64,000 bases of DNA from Vitis vinifera (GCF_030704535.1 NC_081820.1:23060001-23124000); one strand, 5' to 3'; shown: positions 22,855 through 34,619, counted from the first letter of the stretch. Made by a program: numbers and translations. The notes: generated by a model from the sequence alone, not told the origin.

Positions 22855-25244
22855 TGAACAGGGTATTTCGTGCTTACTTGGATCAGTTTGTGATTGTCTT
22901 TGTGGATGACATCTTGATCTACTCCAGGAGTTTGGAGGAGCATAAGCAGCATTTGGTGACCACCCTTGGAACTTTGAGAAGGCATCAGTTGTATGGGAAG
23001 TTGGACAAAAGTGAGTTTTGGCTTACTGAAGTGAACTTCTTAGGCCATGTGGTTTCTGAGGCAGGAATAGCAGTAGACCATTCAAAGGTGGAAGCTGTAC
23101 AGGAGTGGCAAAGGCCTACCAATGTATTTGAGGTTAGAAGTTTCTTGGGGTTGGCTGGATATTATAGGAGGTTTGTGGAAGACTTCTCTAGAATTGCAGC
23201 ACCAATGACTCGATTGACTAGAAAAGGGGTGAAGTTTGATTGGAATGAGGAGTGTGAGAATGCTTTCCAAGAGTTGAAGCGGAAATTGACCACTACTCCA
23301 GTGTTAACTGCTCCTATTAGTGGAGAGTTGTTTACAATTTATTGTGATGCTTCCACAGTGGGGTTAGGGTGTGTGCTAATGCAGCAAGGCAAGGTGGTAG
23401 CTTATGCCTCAAGACAATTAAAGCAGCATGAGCGGAATTATCCAGCACATGATTTGGAGCTTGCAGCAGTGGTGTTTGCCCTTAAGACTTGGATACACTA
23501 TTTGTATGGAGAGAAGTTTGAGGTGTACTCTGATCATAAGAGTTTGAAATACATTTTCACTCAAAAAGATCTGAACTCTAGGCAGAGGAGATGGATGGAG
23601 ACATTGGAAGATTATGATTTTGCCCTTCATTACCATCCTGGGAAGGCAAATGTTGTAGCAGATGCTTTGAGTAGAAAGAGCTATGGCCAGTTGTCTAGCT
23701 TGGGGTTGAGAGAGTTTGAGATGCATGCAGTTATTGAGGACTTTGAGCTATGTCTTAGTCAGGAAGGACGTGGTCCATGCTTGTACAGCATATCAGCTAG
23801 ACCAATGGTTATCCAGAGAATAGTGGAGGCCCAAGTTCATGATGAGTTTTTAGAAAAGGTTAAAGCCCAATTGGTAGCAGGTGAAATAGATGAAAATTGG
23901 TCTATGTATGAAGATGGGAGTGTGAGGTTCAAAGGGAGATTGTGTGTGCCAAAAGATGTGGAGTTGAGAAATGAACTTCTAGCAGATGCTCATAGGGCGA
24001 AATATACCATCCACCCTGGGAATACCAAGATGTATCAAGACTTAAAGAGACAGTTTTGGTGGAGTGGGATGAAGAGAGATGTTGCTCAGTTTGTAGCTAA
24101 TTGTCAGATTTGTCAGCAAGTGAAGGCTGAACACCAAAGGCCTGCAGGGTTGTTGCAACCTTTACCTATACCTGAGTGGAAGTGGGATAATATCACTATG
24201 GACTTTGTGATAGGGTTGCCAAGAACTAGAAGCAAGAAAAATGGAGTTTGGGTGATTGTGGACCGTCTTACTAAGTCAACTCATTTTCTAGCCATGAAAA
24301 CTACTGATTCCATGAACTCTTTGGCTAAGTTGTATATACAGGAGATTGTGAGATTGCATGGGATACCTATATCTATAGTGTTTGACAGGGACCCTAAGTT
24401 TACTTCTCAGTTTTGGCAGAGTTTACAAAGGGCTTTGGGCACCCAACTAAATTTTAACACCGCTTTTCACCCTCAGACAGATGGTCAGTCAGAGAGAGTG
24501 ATTCAGATCTTAGAAGACATGTTAAGGGCTTGTGTTTTGGATTTTGGAGGAAATTGGGCAGATTACTTACCTTTAGCAGAGTTTGCTTATAACAACAGTT
24601 ACCAATCTAGTATTGGCATGGCACCTTATGAAGCACTCTATGGGAGACCTTGTAGATCGCCCTTGTGTTGGATAGAGATGGGTGAGAGTCATTTATTGGG
24701 ACCTAAGATTGTCCAAGAGACTACAGAGAAGATACAACTCATCAAAGAAAAACTTAAGACTGCCCAAGATAGACAGAAAAGTTATGCAGACAAAAGGAGA
24801 AGGCCCTTGGAGTTTGAGGAAGGGGATTGGGTGTTTGTAAAAGTGTCCCCTCGAAGAGGCATATTTCGATTTGGGAAGAAGGGGAAGTTAGCCCCTAGGT
24901 TTGTGGGACCATTTCAGATTGATAAGAGAGTTGGCCCAGTGGCATACAAGTTAATTTTGCCTCAACAGTTGTCCCTTGTGCATGATGTTTTCCATGTGTC
25001 GATGCTAAGGAAGTGTACTCCAGATCCAACTTGGGTAGTGGACTTGCAAGATGTTCAGATTAGTGAAGATACTTCTTATGTGGAGGAACCTTTACGAATT
25101 CTGGAAGTTGGAGAGCATAGGTTCAAGAACAAGGTGATTCCTGCAGTCAAAGTGTGGTGGCAACACCATGGGATAGAAGAAGCCACTTGGGAACCTGAGG
25201 AAGAAATGAGACGACACTATCCGCAACTCTTCTACGAATTTTAA
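22845..25244 (+). pseudogene. Gypsy reverse transcriptase C-part, RNase H, integrase and chromodomain
   Basis: Frame-shifted continuation of pol, open to the natural end. It contains the RT catalytic FVDDILIYS near 22900; RNase H ([10 protein letters not shown] to ADALSRK, about 23340-23680); the integrase zinc finger (HPGN..C..C, about 24010-24120); the catalytic core ([22 protein letters not shown], and Glu in QTDGQSERV); the [11 protein letters not shown] motif; and a C-terminal chromodomain-like part ([10 protein letters not shown] ... [16 protein letters not shown], about 25090-25230). No internal stops. The only lesion I see is the upstream single-base loss, which supports recent activity of the family. 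Confidence 0.9.
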
Positions 25245-25281
25245 GGTAAGCTAGTTTAAATTTCGGGACGAAATTTCTTTT

Positions 25282-25293
25282 AGGGGGGTAGGA
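25282..25293 (+). other. Polypurine tract of the gypsy element
   Basis: AGGGGGGTAGGA immediately before the 3' LTR. Confidence 0.9.
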
Positions 25294-27522
25294 TGTAATG
25301 ACCGGGTATTTTATGCCACGTTAGCAATTTTAGTTTGAAAAGTCTTATTTTATGTGATGGTTGAAAAGTAAAAAAGAAAAGCGTTTGGAGAACACGTGTC
25401 AATTTCGGATTGGTGAATTTCGTTTTATTGTGTCGGTCAATTAAACGAGTTGAAATTTTATGCCATGTCAGCCTTAGGATAGAAAATTTCTTAGGATTTT
25501 AGAAATTGGAAATTTCCGGGAACGAAAAACGAAAACGAAAATGAAAAATAAATAAATTAAGATTAATTAGAATTAATTAAGAAAAATTAATTAATTAATT
25601 AAATTAAATTGATGAATAATAATATTGAGAAAATTAGTTTTATTTGGTGTTAATAAATAAAATTGAGTGTTAAAATGAAAAAAAAAAATGAATTGAAAAT
25701 CAAATAAAACAATTAGAATAAAGAAAAGAAAAGAAAATAAAATAAAAGAAATAATAACAATAATAATGGATTGGGCTTAGTTTTTGAGTTGGGCTTAGAT
25801 TATGTGGGCTGGTGGCTTTTAAAAGCAAGTGGGCTGGTGGTTTTTTTAAAAGCCATGTGAAGTGGGCTGGGCTGTTAAAAAAAAAAAAAAAAAGGGAAAA
25901 GGAGAAGTGGTAAAACTGGTAGCAGCACGCACGCGGGAGAGAGAGAGAGAAAAGGGCACTGTTCATAAATTAGGGCACTCGTCGGAATTTTGATCGGCCG
26001 TTTGGACGGCCAAACGATCTTCGTTTCGGCACAAATTCGGAGGAAGTACTCTATTCGACTAGACGAACAAGCCTGCGGTGGCTGATTTTGTTTTTAACGG
26101 CCAAATTTTCAGATCTGAGGTAGGGGACCCTAACCCTAAAACTCAAATTTTTATGCTTTTCCCTTGAAAAAAAAATTGTAAATATTGTCATTATGAGTTA
26201 ATTAGGAATTATGGATGTTGTGTGAATTTTTCTAGAATATTTGGAATTTGTTTGGAATTTTTGGAATTTCGGGAAATTGATTTTGATTGATAATTAATTA
26301 TTTTGAAAGGTTAAAAATTATTAGATGGGTTGGAAAATTCCAAAATTTAGGTTAAATTTTAAATATAATGATTTGTGAATTTTTAGGCATTGGTTTGAAT
26401 ATTTTCGAAAATTTTAGGGTAAATAGTTAGTTAATTTTGGATATTAGAAATTATTATAATGGTTGAAAAATTTTGTAAGTGTGGTAAAATCTCAAGATTG
26501 TTGATATGCAATTTTTTTTTATATTTATTTGGGATATTATCGGAAATTGTAATGTGTGAAATTGTTTGATTGGATTATTGGTGAATGTTGAGATTGTTGA
26601 ATTATTGAGGAACATTGGAATTGTGGCATTCATTGCATCATGGTTATGTGAAAAAAAAAAAATAAATAAAATCATGAAGATTGTGAAAAGTGTATGAAAT
26701 GGAAAAAAATGAAACAGAGATGAGAAGTGGAAGCCCGTGTGAGGCGAATTAAGAAGGGAGAGAGATCCCTAGGGTGAAAGACCCAAAAGTTTACCCCGGG
26801 AAGACTTCGAATGGGGAGTGTATTTGGGTGCGGACGCGTATCCTTCGGTGAAAGCCCGAGAACAATAGTGCATTGTATGACTGTGTGTCACACGTTCATG
26901 TGCATTCATGTAATTGTTGAATATTGTGAAATTGGGTATAAAATTATATATATTAAACTATGTGGTTTGATTGACACTGTTGAATTGTTCCTGTGGTGTT
27001 GAAGTGTTCTTTTCGTATTCTTTGAACTTAGTAATCCCTTTAACCCCTTGGGTGTTAGGCACCCTATTGAGCAATGTGGAAATGCTCACCCCTTCCTTGT
27101 TACACCTTTTTAGATGCAGATATCTCTCCTGAGGATCCACAGGTGGGACAGGGAGGACTTCAGGATGCTCCTGGAGCGGCCTAGTGGAGCGTGGCATTTA
27201 TTTGTTATTGTGTTCCTTTTTGGATTTTGGGGATTTGTTTTAGCAATTATGACTCATGGATTAGCTATGAAGCTTTATTTGATTAAGTTGTTAATTGTGA
27301 ACTTTTATTTTGGACTATAATGAATATTTATTTAATCTTGTTGTTTTGAGTAGTTTTGGGATATTGTAATTTATGAGAATTCTAGTGAGATGTATAAAAA
27401 AAAAAAAAATCCAGAGTGTTTTGGTTGACTGCCAACATGGAATAGGAGGAACCCTTAGGGTCAAACCTTTGACCTGGGGTCACGGGTCAAATTTTGGGTC
27501 GCCCGGAATTTGGGTCGTGACA
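25294..27522 (+). repeat. 3' LTR of the Ty3-gypsy element
   Basis: 2229 bp from TGTAATGACC to CGTGACA. It aligns end to end with 18180-20408. Confidence 0.95.
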
Positions 27523-27527
27523 ACAAC

Positions 27528-27606
27528 TGAATCAAGAATAGAGAAAAGAAAAGCAAAGGCAATGCTCTTTGTTCCATTTTTCTCATTGCTTCTAAGATGT
27601 AAGTGA
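27528..27606. other. Short spacer between the gypsy element and the TRIM
   Basis: Host sequence continuing from 18174 across the gypsy insertion. Nothing is recognised in it. Confidence 0.5.
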
Positions 27607-28318
27607 AGTGTTGTGATATCCTACATCGAATAGGGGGGAAAGTTTCTGCCGCTATATAAGTATATACTCATCGTAACTTTATAGATTAGTTTTAAAGCCG
27701 TGAAAACCCATTTGGGTCCAAAGCGGACAATATTTACACAATTGGGAGTGAGTCGTTACAAATGGTATTAAAGTCGATCTCCGATCTTGATGTGAGGTTT
27801 GTTTGACCCTATAAGGGTGTTCGTCCATTTAACCCCACAATCCTGTGGTACACAACGAGGACATTGTGTCTGTATAGGGGGGTGTCTATGACATCCTACA
27901 TTGGATAAGGGGGAAAGTTCTTGGTGCTATAAAAGTATGAACTCCTCGTAATCATGTAGACGCGTTTTAAAACCGTAAGGGTCCATTGGGGTCAAAAGTG
28001 AATAATATCTACATGGTTGGGAGCAGGTCGTTATAAATGATATCAAAGACGATCATTGACCTCGATGTGAGGTTTGTTTGGCACTACAATCCCGTGAGAC
28101 ACAATGATGACGTTGGTCTACATGGGTGGTGGGGGGGGGGGGGGGGGGGGGGGGGGGGGAGGGTTGTGACATCCTACATCGGATAGGAAGGAAAGTTCTT
28201 GACGTTGTATAAGTATGGACTCCTCGTAACGCTGTAAACACGTTTTAAAGCCGTGAGGGCCCCTTTAGATCTAAAACGGACAATATCTACATGGTTGGGA
28301 GCGGATTGTTACAAGTGT
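27607..28318 (+). mobile_element. Miniature LTR element (TRIM-like) with three LTRs and two internal domains
   Basis: Target duplication AGTGT at 27607-27611 and 28314-28318 brackets LTR1 27612-27760, internal 1 27761-27886, LTR2 27887-28035, internal 2 28036-28164 and LTR3 28165-28313. Each LTR is exactly 149 bp, from TGTGATATCC/TATGACATCC/TGTGACATCC to GTTACA/TTATA/GTTACA. Degenerate Met-tRNA primer sites (AATGGTATTAAAG, AATGATATCAAAG) follow LTR1 and LTR2, and G-rich polypurine tracts precede LTR2 and LTR3. No coding capacity. It lies just downstream of the DUF21/CBS gene. Confidence 0.9.
28131..28159 (+). repeat. Poly-G run of 29 bases
   Basis: Uninterrupted G from 28131 to 28159, at the polypurine-tract position before LTR3 of the TRIM. 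It could form stacked G-quadruplexes. Length in an assembly is uncertain. Confidence 0.85.
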
Positions 28319-28646
28319 TCTAAAATTTCAATCAATGACCTCAACCCTCTCTTTAATGTCAGTTCAAATACTGATTTGATTTTAATGGAAAACTGTTTTA
28401 GCAAGGCATGCACAGAGTGATCAATAATAAGTGTTGCAGATGGTTGTATACAGGCAGTTGAAAAGGAGTTCATACACAATTATTATAAGATATGATCTGG
28501 TTGATATTATACATGTAATGTTTAAAGGCCACTGTGTCAAACAATAGGAGCCCTGTTAACCACCTGGTTGCCTTATCTTCTCGTATGATTTTCTTGAAAC
28601 CTGTTGAAATGTTTATATCAGTCGGTACACAATAAATTTGTAAATA
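28319..28646. other. 3' flank of the DUF21/CBS gene
   Basis: 328 bp of non-coding sequence between the TRIM and the stop codon at 28647, probably containing the 3' untranslated region of the minus-strand gene. Confidence 0.5.
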
Positions 28647-31382
28647 CTATCTAAACAGGAAGTTTTGAAGTACCCGATGTGGGGATGGTGAGCTGCGAAT
28701 AGGGCCTGCAAGACCAGCTGGAGAATTTGGCATAGAAATCCCAGGTGAAGCAGAGAGAGTGGGTCTTATAAAGGATGGATAAACATAGGGGGAGACTGGT
28801 GAGTCTAGTACTGGAGTATGACCACATGAAGAAAGCGGAGATGCCACTGGCGATCGCCAGTGAAGGTGAGAGGCCAGTGCCACTGCAGGAGATCTTGATG
28901 ATGATCTTCTTGATGGAAGCATATTGATTTTGATCCTGGGTAAGAGATGATGAGAGTAAAACCAATATGATTAGTCCTATGGAAAACAAGAACAGCTTAT
29001 TGAAATAGCATATAGTAAGATGAAAAGAATGGATACTCACTTGTTGTGAACATCGATGTACTCATCTGTCTCATCCAATATCTCCTCCTTCAAAAACAGA
29101 ACATGAGCATTAGGTTTCAGAGAATCCACATAGAGACTTTCAACAACAACGAATGCTATGCAGGAAAGTTCTTGTTCTATGTAAGCTATAAGATCATACT
29201 AAATAAGAACTAAACACCAAAAAAGAAAGAGTGTATGTCTAAAGCTATTTAAGAGGGTAAGCCCATGTACTTATACTACTTAAATCATTAACCTGCAGCA
29301 GTTCTTCCATGACATCCTCCATTGTTATGATACCAATGACCTCTTCATCCAAATTTGGAAGAGATTCCAAGTCTTCATCTGTAACATTTCCATCTCCACT
29401 TCCCCATTTTTTTAACCGTGGACTCGCACCTTTGCCTTGCTCCATCATTTTCTTTAACGTCGGATTTTTAGATTCAGAGGACACATTTCTAGAGATATTC
29501 AGCTGTACACTTGGACAAAACTGATTGTCAACTCCTGAAATGTAGTAACCACCAACTTGAGTGCCAGAGTTTTCTGTTCTCCCCATACTTTAATTTCCAT
29601 AGAAAGATTATGATCTGAGTAGGTATGAATGACTTCAAGTCTACCCAGTTTTACCTTTATTCTTGGCTTGTCTTTGCCTCGAATTCGAGTTATTTATCGC
29701 AAATGTGCAGGGTTTGGTGTTTGCATTTTCTGTATTTGTCTTGACATCCTTCCTACACTTCACAACAACAGCCATATGACTGTGACCCTTCTGGAATTGA
29801 TTTAGTATATCATACAGTGGTAAACAATCATATACCCTGTTACAAATCAAAAAACATAAAAATGGTTCTCAATGGTATCCTGAAATACAACCTGGAAATT
29901 TGAAACCAAATAGGAAAATTTTCACCTGGGGATTCTTCTAATAGTAAGATTCCTGATTGGGGTTTCATCTTCTGCACGACATTTGATCAGATTTTTCACC
30001 TATAACCAATAGGGAAGTTAGCCAGAATCACATGGACAATGAACATCGTTGATGCTTAAACTTTCCCCTTTAGACAACACAGACTCTGAATGATGATTAA
30101 GGTTTCTGCTGTTCTTACCAAAATAAGGCCGATTATATTTGTCAGGCTTCCTGAGAAGACGGGTATTCGACTATGCCCTCTGTTAAGTATTAGGCTCATT
30201 GTATCCCTAGGATAGAGATAAATCATAACCAAATATAAGATAGAAATTGATATAGTATGACATAGTGACAGAAGCGAAGGCATACTCGTCGAGTCTAGTG
30301 TTTATGTCAAGGGAAAATATTTCAGATATGGGTGTCATTGCATCTTTAGCTGTCTTCTGTGTCATGTCCAAAACTCCAGAGATAATGGTTGTTTCATCAT
30401 GTGTCAACTCCCCACCTCTCCCTGCCTAACAATGAACACGAGTGGAAAGATTTATGCACTTCCAGCTCCAGAAATATCCAATTTAGCTTGGTTGCAGATA
30501 CTAACCTCGTTTCCATGCATATCCACCAAGGTCTTTAGCTCTGCTCGCCGTAACAGCGCAGAATGGCCCTTTCCAAGGAGCCAATCCAGGAGCTGCAGCA
30601 AGAAGAAGCCCCACAAAAGGCAAAATGCATCAACACTTGGAATATTTTGAGCATAAAGGGAAGCAGATTACCTTACTGATAGGGTAAGATATAGGGAAGA
30701 GGACTAAAACAAGTAACCGAACCACAACAGACAGTTTTGCACCGACGCTCAGACCATACTGGGAGCAGACAGCTTGAGGGATGATCTGGAAAACGAAAAG
30801 GATAAACCAGATGTTAGGAAGATACCAACAATCAATCCGTGACCGCTAGGGAAAGCTTTTCAAGAAACAAGAATTTACCTCCCCAAAAGCAAGTATGAGG
30901 GTGACTGATATCAATATAGCACCCCAAGCTGGGACAAGCGCATCAAGGAAAATGGGCAGGGCCTTATTTAACATAGCTCAGGGTTAATAAAATTTCAAGC
31001 AAAAGAAACAAAAATATACTTGTCAAGAAGCTTACCTCCATTGCCAGAGAATTGCCTATGAGGAGGGTACACAGGAGCAAGTGCTGGTTCTTAACAATGG
31101 GCAGGATCTTCTCTGCCATCAACCAAGTTGAAGTGTCAAAGAAATGAAAATTGAGCTCTAATCAGATAATGCTTTCACAAATGAATGAAAACTAATTTAA
31201 CCTGCATTCCTCCTATCTTGGGGCCGACCAGCCTTGGCCAGGACCTCTAGATCAACAAGGCTGAGGGACATGAGTCCCAGAGTGAGGCCTGACATTAGAC
31301 CAGCAAAAGACACAAGAGCTACGCATATAACCAGATATATCCAGAACATTGTCTCACAACATGGCACATCGCTCGCTGCCAT
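28647..31382 (-). CDS. DUF21 and CBS-domain membrane protein (CNNM/CorC-type transporter family)
   Basis: Twelve exons read from the minus strand: 31382-31202, 31112-31036, 30962-30879, 30785-30672, 30592-30506, 30425-30286, 30206-30119, 29999-29926, 29836-29655, 29573-29293, 29087-29041 and 28935-28647. All junctions are GT-AG and the frame closes at 547 residues. Residues 1 to about 180 are the DUF21 membrane domain with several hydrophobic spans ([44 protein letters not shown]). A CBS pair follows: [14 protein letters not shown] to GHSRIPVF (about 205-265), then a second CBS half split by a Ser/Asn-rich insert before [17 protein letters not shown] (about 420-436). The tail is Ser/Pro-rich. 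Relatives are thought to handle Mg2+ or other divalent cations; substrate is not shown here. It resembles the Arabidopsis At1g47330 type. The exon 10 acceptor (AACAG, 29574) is chosen by frame and is the least certain. Confidence 0.88.
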
Positions 31383-32402
31383 TGTTATGGATGAAGAGCG
31401 AACGAAAAGATAAAAGCTTAGCAGCGAAAAAGAATGAGCAGAACACTGGTAAGGGGGTTGGGTATTAATAGACTTGGCTGTTAATGGGAAAAAGAATAAT
31501 GGTTCTCATCAGATACAATGAGAAAGGAAGACATAAGACTGACTGGTACAACACCCAACTGCCCAAGGAAAGAGAGATAGAGAAAAGAATACAGTCGTCT
31601 TACACTGAGATAAGTTAAAAAAAATTCATGTGACGGAATAAACAAAGTCTATGCCACCAAAGCTACAATAGACTGAGAGGGGGTGTTTCATTGCAGCTCT
31701 AACACCCAACTGTGTCAGCACCATATTTTTCACTGAGTAGGCAAAGCTTTCTATCCCATAACCTCGTTGTTTCGAGGGGAATCCATCTTCCAAGCAGCCG
31801 AATCCTTACGAACCACCATGAATCTTTTGGGAGAATAAGGGCATTGTGCCTGCATTCACCCTTAGGTTCAGCTCACATCCCATTTTGCCATTCCATTTGG
31901 GAAACCCTCAGGAAAGAATATTGTGCTTGAGGTCACTTACACTCTATCTAAAAAAATGTATGTGGAAGCAGGTATGAGCAGCACAAACACATAAGATAAG
32001 GATATGACGTCCGGTTGATATCTTCTGTTTGGACAGATGCAGGTAGTGAAGACTGAAGAGGCAAATCCAGGATAAACAATTTGATAAAAGGAAGAAAGGT
32101 GCATACCTTAGATTCTCTAAAGAAAAGGTAGCAGAAGGCTCCAGCATACTTTTTTGGCTACTTCTGTCACTAGTGGTGGTAAGTATACTTAACAAAGTTT
32201 TTAAACCTAAGCACTGATGGATTAATAAATTGTCAAAAGAAACAATGCTTTGAGATGTTCAATACAAAGCAAGTATCGTGCCTAGCTTGAGCCTAAAAGC
32301 ACACATCATTTTCCATTGTTATCAAAATATTGGCTTACTTTATGAAGGTGATCTTAGGTTAAAAATTGGTTTCGCTTTCAGCTATGTCATCGGGGTCATG
32401 CA
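31383..32402. other. Upstream region of the DUF21/CBS gene
   Basis: About 1 kb, less AT-rich than typical spacers in this window, which would fit a 5' leader, perhaps with a leader intron, and promoter. No domain-bearing reading frame. The minus-strand frame at 31944-32195 has no recognisable features. Confidence 0.4.
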
Positions 32403-32786
32403 ATTTTTGTAACATTTCACTCATTTTCATGTAGATATTGTTTGCTCTGTATTCAAAAGATCCTTGGTGTTTTAAAATATGTTTACATAATTAAGAGAAA
32501 TCTATACATATATCATTAGAAACTTCTTCCCTTATATGATATAGGATATCACAATCACCCTTATACAGACACAATGTTCGTTGTACCCTACAAAATTATA
32601 AGGTCAAACAAACTTTCGCACCAAGGTTAGGAATCAGTTCTAAAACCATTTATAATGGTTTGCTCCCTCTAATAAAGATATTATTTGTTCTGAGTTTAAA
32701 AGATTTTCACGACTTTAAAGCTAGTCTACAAATTAAATAAATGTTAGAAAATTTTTCCTCTACCCAACATAAGATATCACAATTTT
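32403..32786 (-). mobile_element. Second TRIM-like element, antisense and diverged
   Basis: Target duplication ATTTT at 32403-32407 and 32782-32786. The 3' LTR (plus-strand TGTAACA ... GATATCACA) is 32408-32553, and the 5' LTR is about 32651-32781 (ending GATATCACA, shortened by deletion). The internal part, 32554-32650, shares ACAGACACAATG-type sequence with the TRIM at 27612 read in reverse. Same family, opposite orientation, older by divergence. It has two LTRs, the ordinary number. Confidence 0.75.
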
Positions 32787-33275
32787 GACTTAATTTTCTA
32801 ATGTGACATATATAAAATGACAGTCATTTTATAATTGGGAACGACTCAAATGGTTAACTGGTCACAAAAAAAGAAAGGAAAGAAAGTATACAAACTTCAT
32901 GAAGTTTTGAACTGGCTCCATTTTTACATTGAATCTGTGCAACCTGGGTTAAAGAAACCTTCTCCTATAACATTAGGGCTCATCATATAAATTAAGCAAT
33001 ATCGCTCCGAAGTTTTAACAAAAATTGGAATGTTTGTGTTTAGAAATTTAAAGGTGATCCCAAAAAATATTTTAATTTGCACTAAAAGAAGTCCTCTTAA
33101 AAATATAAACATAACTTTTTTTGATATGTGGTGTCTATATCAACATTATGTAACATGTGTATATTAAACACATATATAGGATTTTATAAATATATTGGAA
33201 ATAACGGTAAAATATCGATGAGACCAAAATTCATGGAAATGTTTGCAAAATTTAAAAAAAAAATGATAAAATAAG

Positions 33276-33324
<49 letters not shown>

Positions 33325-34436
33325 GTTATTTAATAAGTGTAATTGACATAAATATGAATAAAGAAATTATTTATCAATTTTTTTATTAAAAAATTACCTT
33401 AAATTCTTTTAATATATTCTTATTTATTTTAAAAATTAAAAACTATTTTTATTTTGAACATGTTTTATTACATTTTAAGTAATAAAATTTATATCAAACC
33501 TTTTATTTGAGATTTAATTTCTAAAATTTTATTACAAATTTGTGATCACAACCTTTTGTTTTGAACATTAATTTATTTAAATAATTAAAATAATTAAAAA
33601 TTATATTAATAATTTATCTTATCAAATTAACTTTAATTTATAAAATATTAGAATTTCATTATTTATTTTTAATATTTTATTAATTTTTTAATAAATTTGT
33701 ATTTTCAATATTTTAAAATAACAAACTTTAAAATTAAAAGGATAATTATTACAAAAAAAAAAAATTAACATGAAGTGATAGTAATTTCTTTTTTTTTTTT
33801 AAAAAAAAATATTAATAAGATAAATATTTAAAATTAAATAAAATTAAAATGATAAATATAAAAAAATTAAAAGTGAAGTGATAGTAATTTTTTTAAAATA
33901 GGGTTAATGAGATAAATATGAAAAATAATTAAAAATAAAAGGATAATATAAAATAAAATAAAAAAGGTAATATAAATTAAAAATATTTTAATCATTTTGT
34001 ATTTTGTATTTTATATTTTATTAAATAATTTTGCATGGTATATTATCTTCCATCATTTAAAAATTTTAAATTTATTCATATTAATTGAATTTATATTTAG
34101 TCTTAATTATTGAAGATGATATAATTAATAAAATACTTTAACGTTGGAATATAATAAGTGTCAAATTATTAGTAACTACCTATATTTTATTTAAGTTGAT
34201 AAATATCAAAACACTTAATATGTTATCGATATTATTATATAATAAATAATTTTTAAATAAAAGATTTTATCATTTTTATTTGATTTTATATTTACTTAAA
34301 AAATTCAAATTTTATTAAAAGAATTTAAAATTTTGAAAAATATTGAAAATTTTCTAAAACTTTCTAATTTTGATATTTTATTAAAAATCTAATATTTTTC
34401 TACCAATAATCTAGCTTTTTATACATATATATATAT
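32787..34436. other. AT-rich intergenic stretch
   Basis: Very AT-rich and non-coding. A short patch at about 32955-33065 (CATTAGGGCTCATCAT, GCAATATCGC, AAAGGTGATCCCA) is related to 54355-54485. The rest shows only low-complexity A/T. Confidence 0.6.
33279..33321. repeat. (AT)n microsatellite
   Basis: About 42 bp of uninterrupted AT alternation. Confidence 0.9.
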
Positions 34437-34548
34437 TAGTCGATGTTTAGTCCGATGTACCGTCATTGCTTCTTTCCCAGTAAAAGAGGATCACGACCAG
34501 TGGGCCGCTTTGAGGCCCGCTGCTGCCTCCCGTACGACTCTAGGCCGT
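34437..34548 (-). pseudogene. Plastid-like 16S rRNA fragment (nuclear plastid insertion)
   Basis: On the minus strand the order GACACGGCC, ACGGGAGGCAGCAG, GGCCCAC, GGTCGTGA, CTTTT, AGAAGCAATGACGGTA and AAGCATCGAC-like sequence matches the region of bacterial/plastid 16S rRNA that contains the universal ACGGGAGGCAGCAG site. About 40 bases are missing between CAGCAG and GGCCCAC, and there are many substitutions. I read it as an old plastid DNA insertion; a mitochondrial source is less likely because the AAGCAATGACGGTA part is plastid-like. It cannot be functional rRNA. Confidence 0.65.
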
Positions 34549-34619
34549 GTCCATCAAAATGATGGGTTCTATCTGGCGCTTAAATCAAATGGTCACCCAA
34601 ATCGGATCGGTGGAGAATA

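Larger units (their letters stand above)
18175..27527 (+). mobile_element. Ty3-gypsy LTR retrotransposon of chromovirus type, nearly full length
   Basis: Complete structure: target duplication ACAAC at 18175-18179 and 27523-27527; 5' LTR 18180-20408; primer site 20412-20423; gag-pol 20653-25244; polypurine tract 25282-25293; 3' LTR 25294-27522. The LTRs are both 2229 bp, with roughly 20 differences counted by eye, so insertion is recent relative to the other elements here. A chromodomain-like end to integrase and the domain order (RT-RNase H-integrase) place it among chromoviruses, probably Tekay/Del-like. A frame break in reverse transcriptase makes this copy non-autonomous. Confidence 0.95.

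Noticed and set aside
28053..28241. Minus-strand frame with a Pro run
   Set aside because: The Pro run is the complement of the poly-G tract in the TRIM, which is not coding.
31944..32195. Minus-strand 83-codon frame upstream of the DUF21/CBS gene
   Set aside because: No domain, no homologous copy, and composition like non-coding leader.
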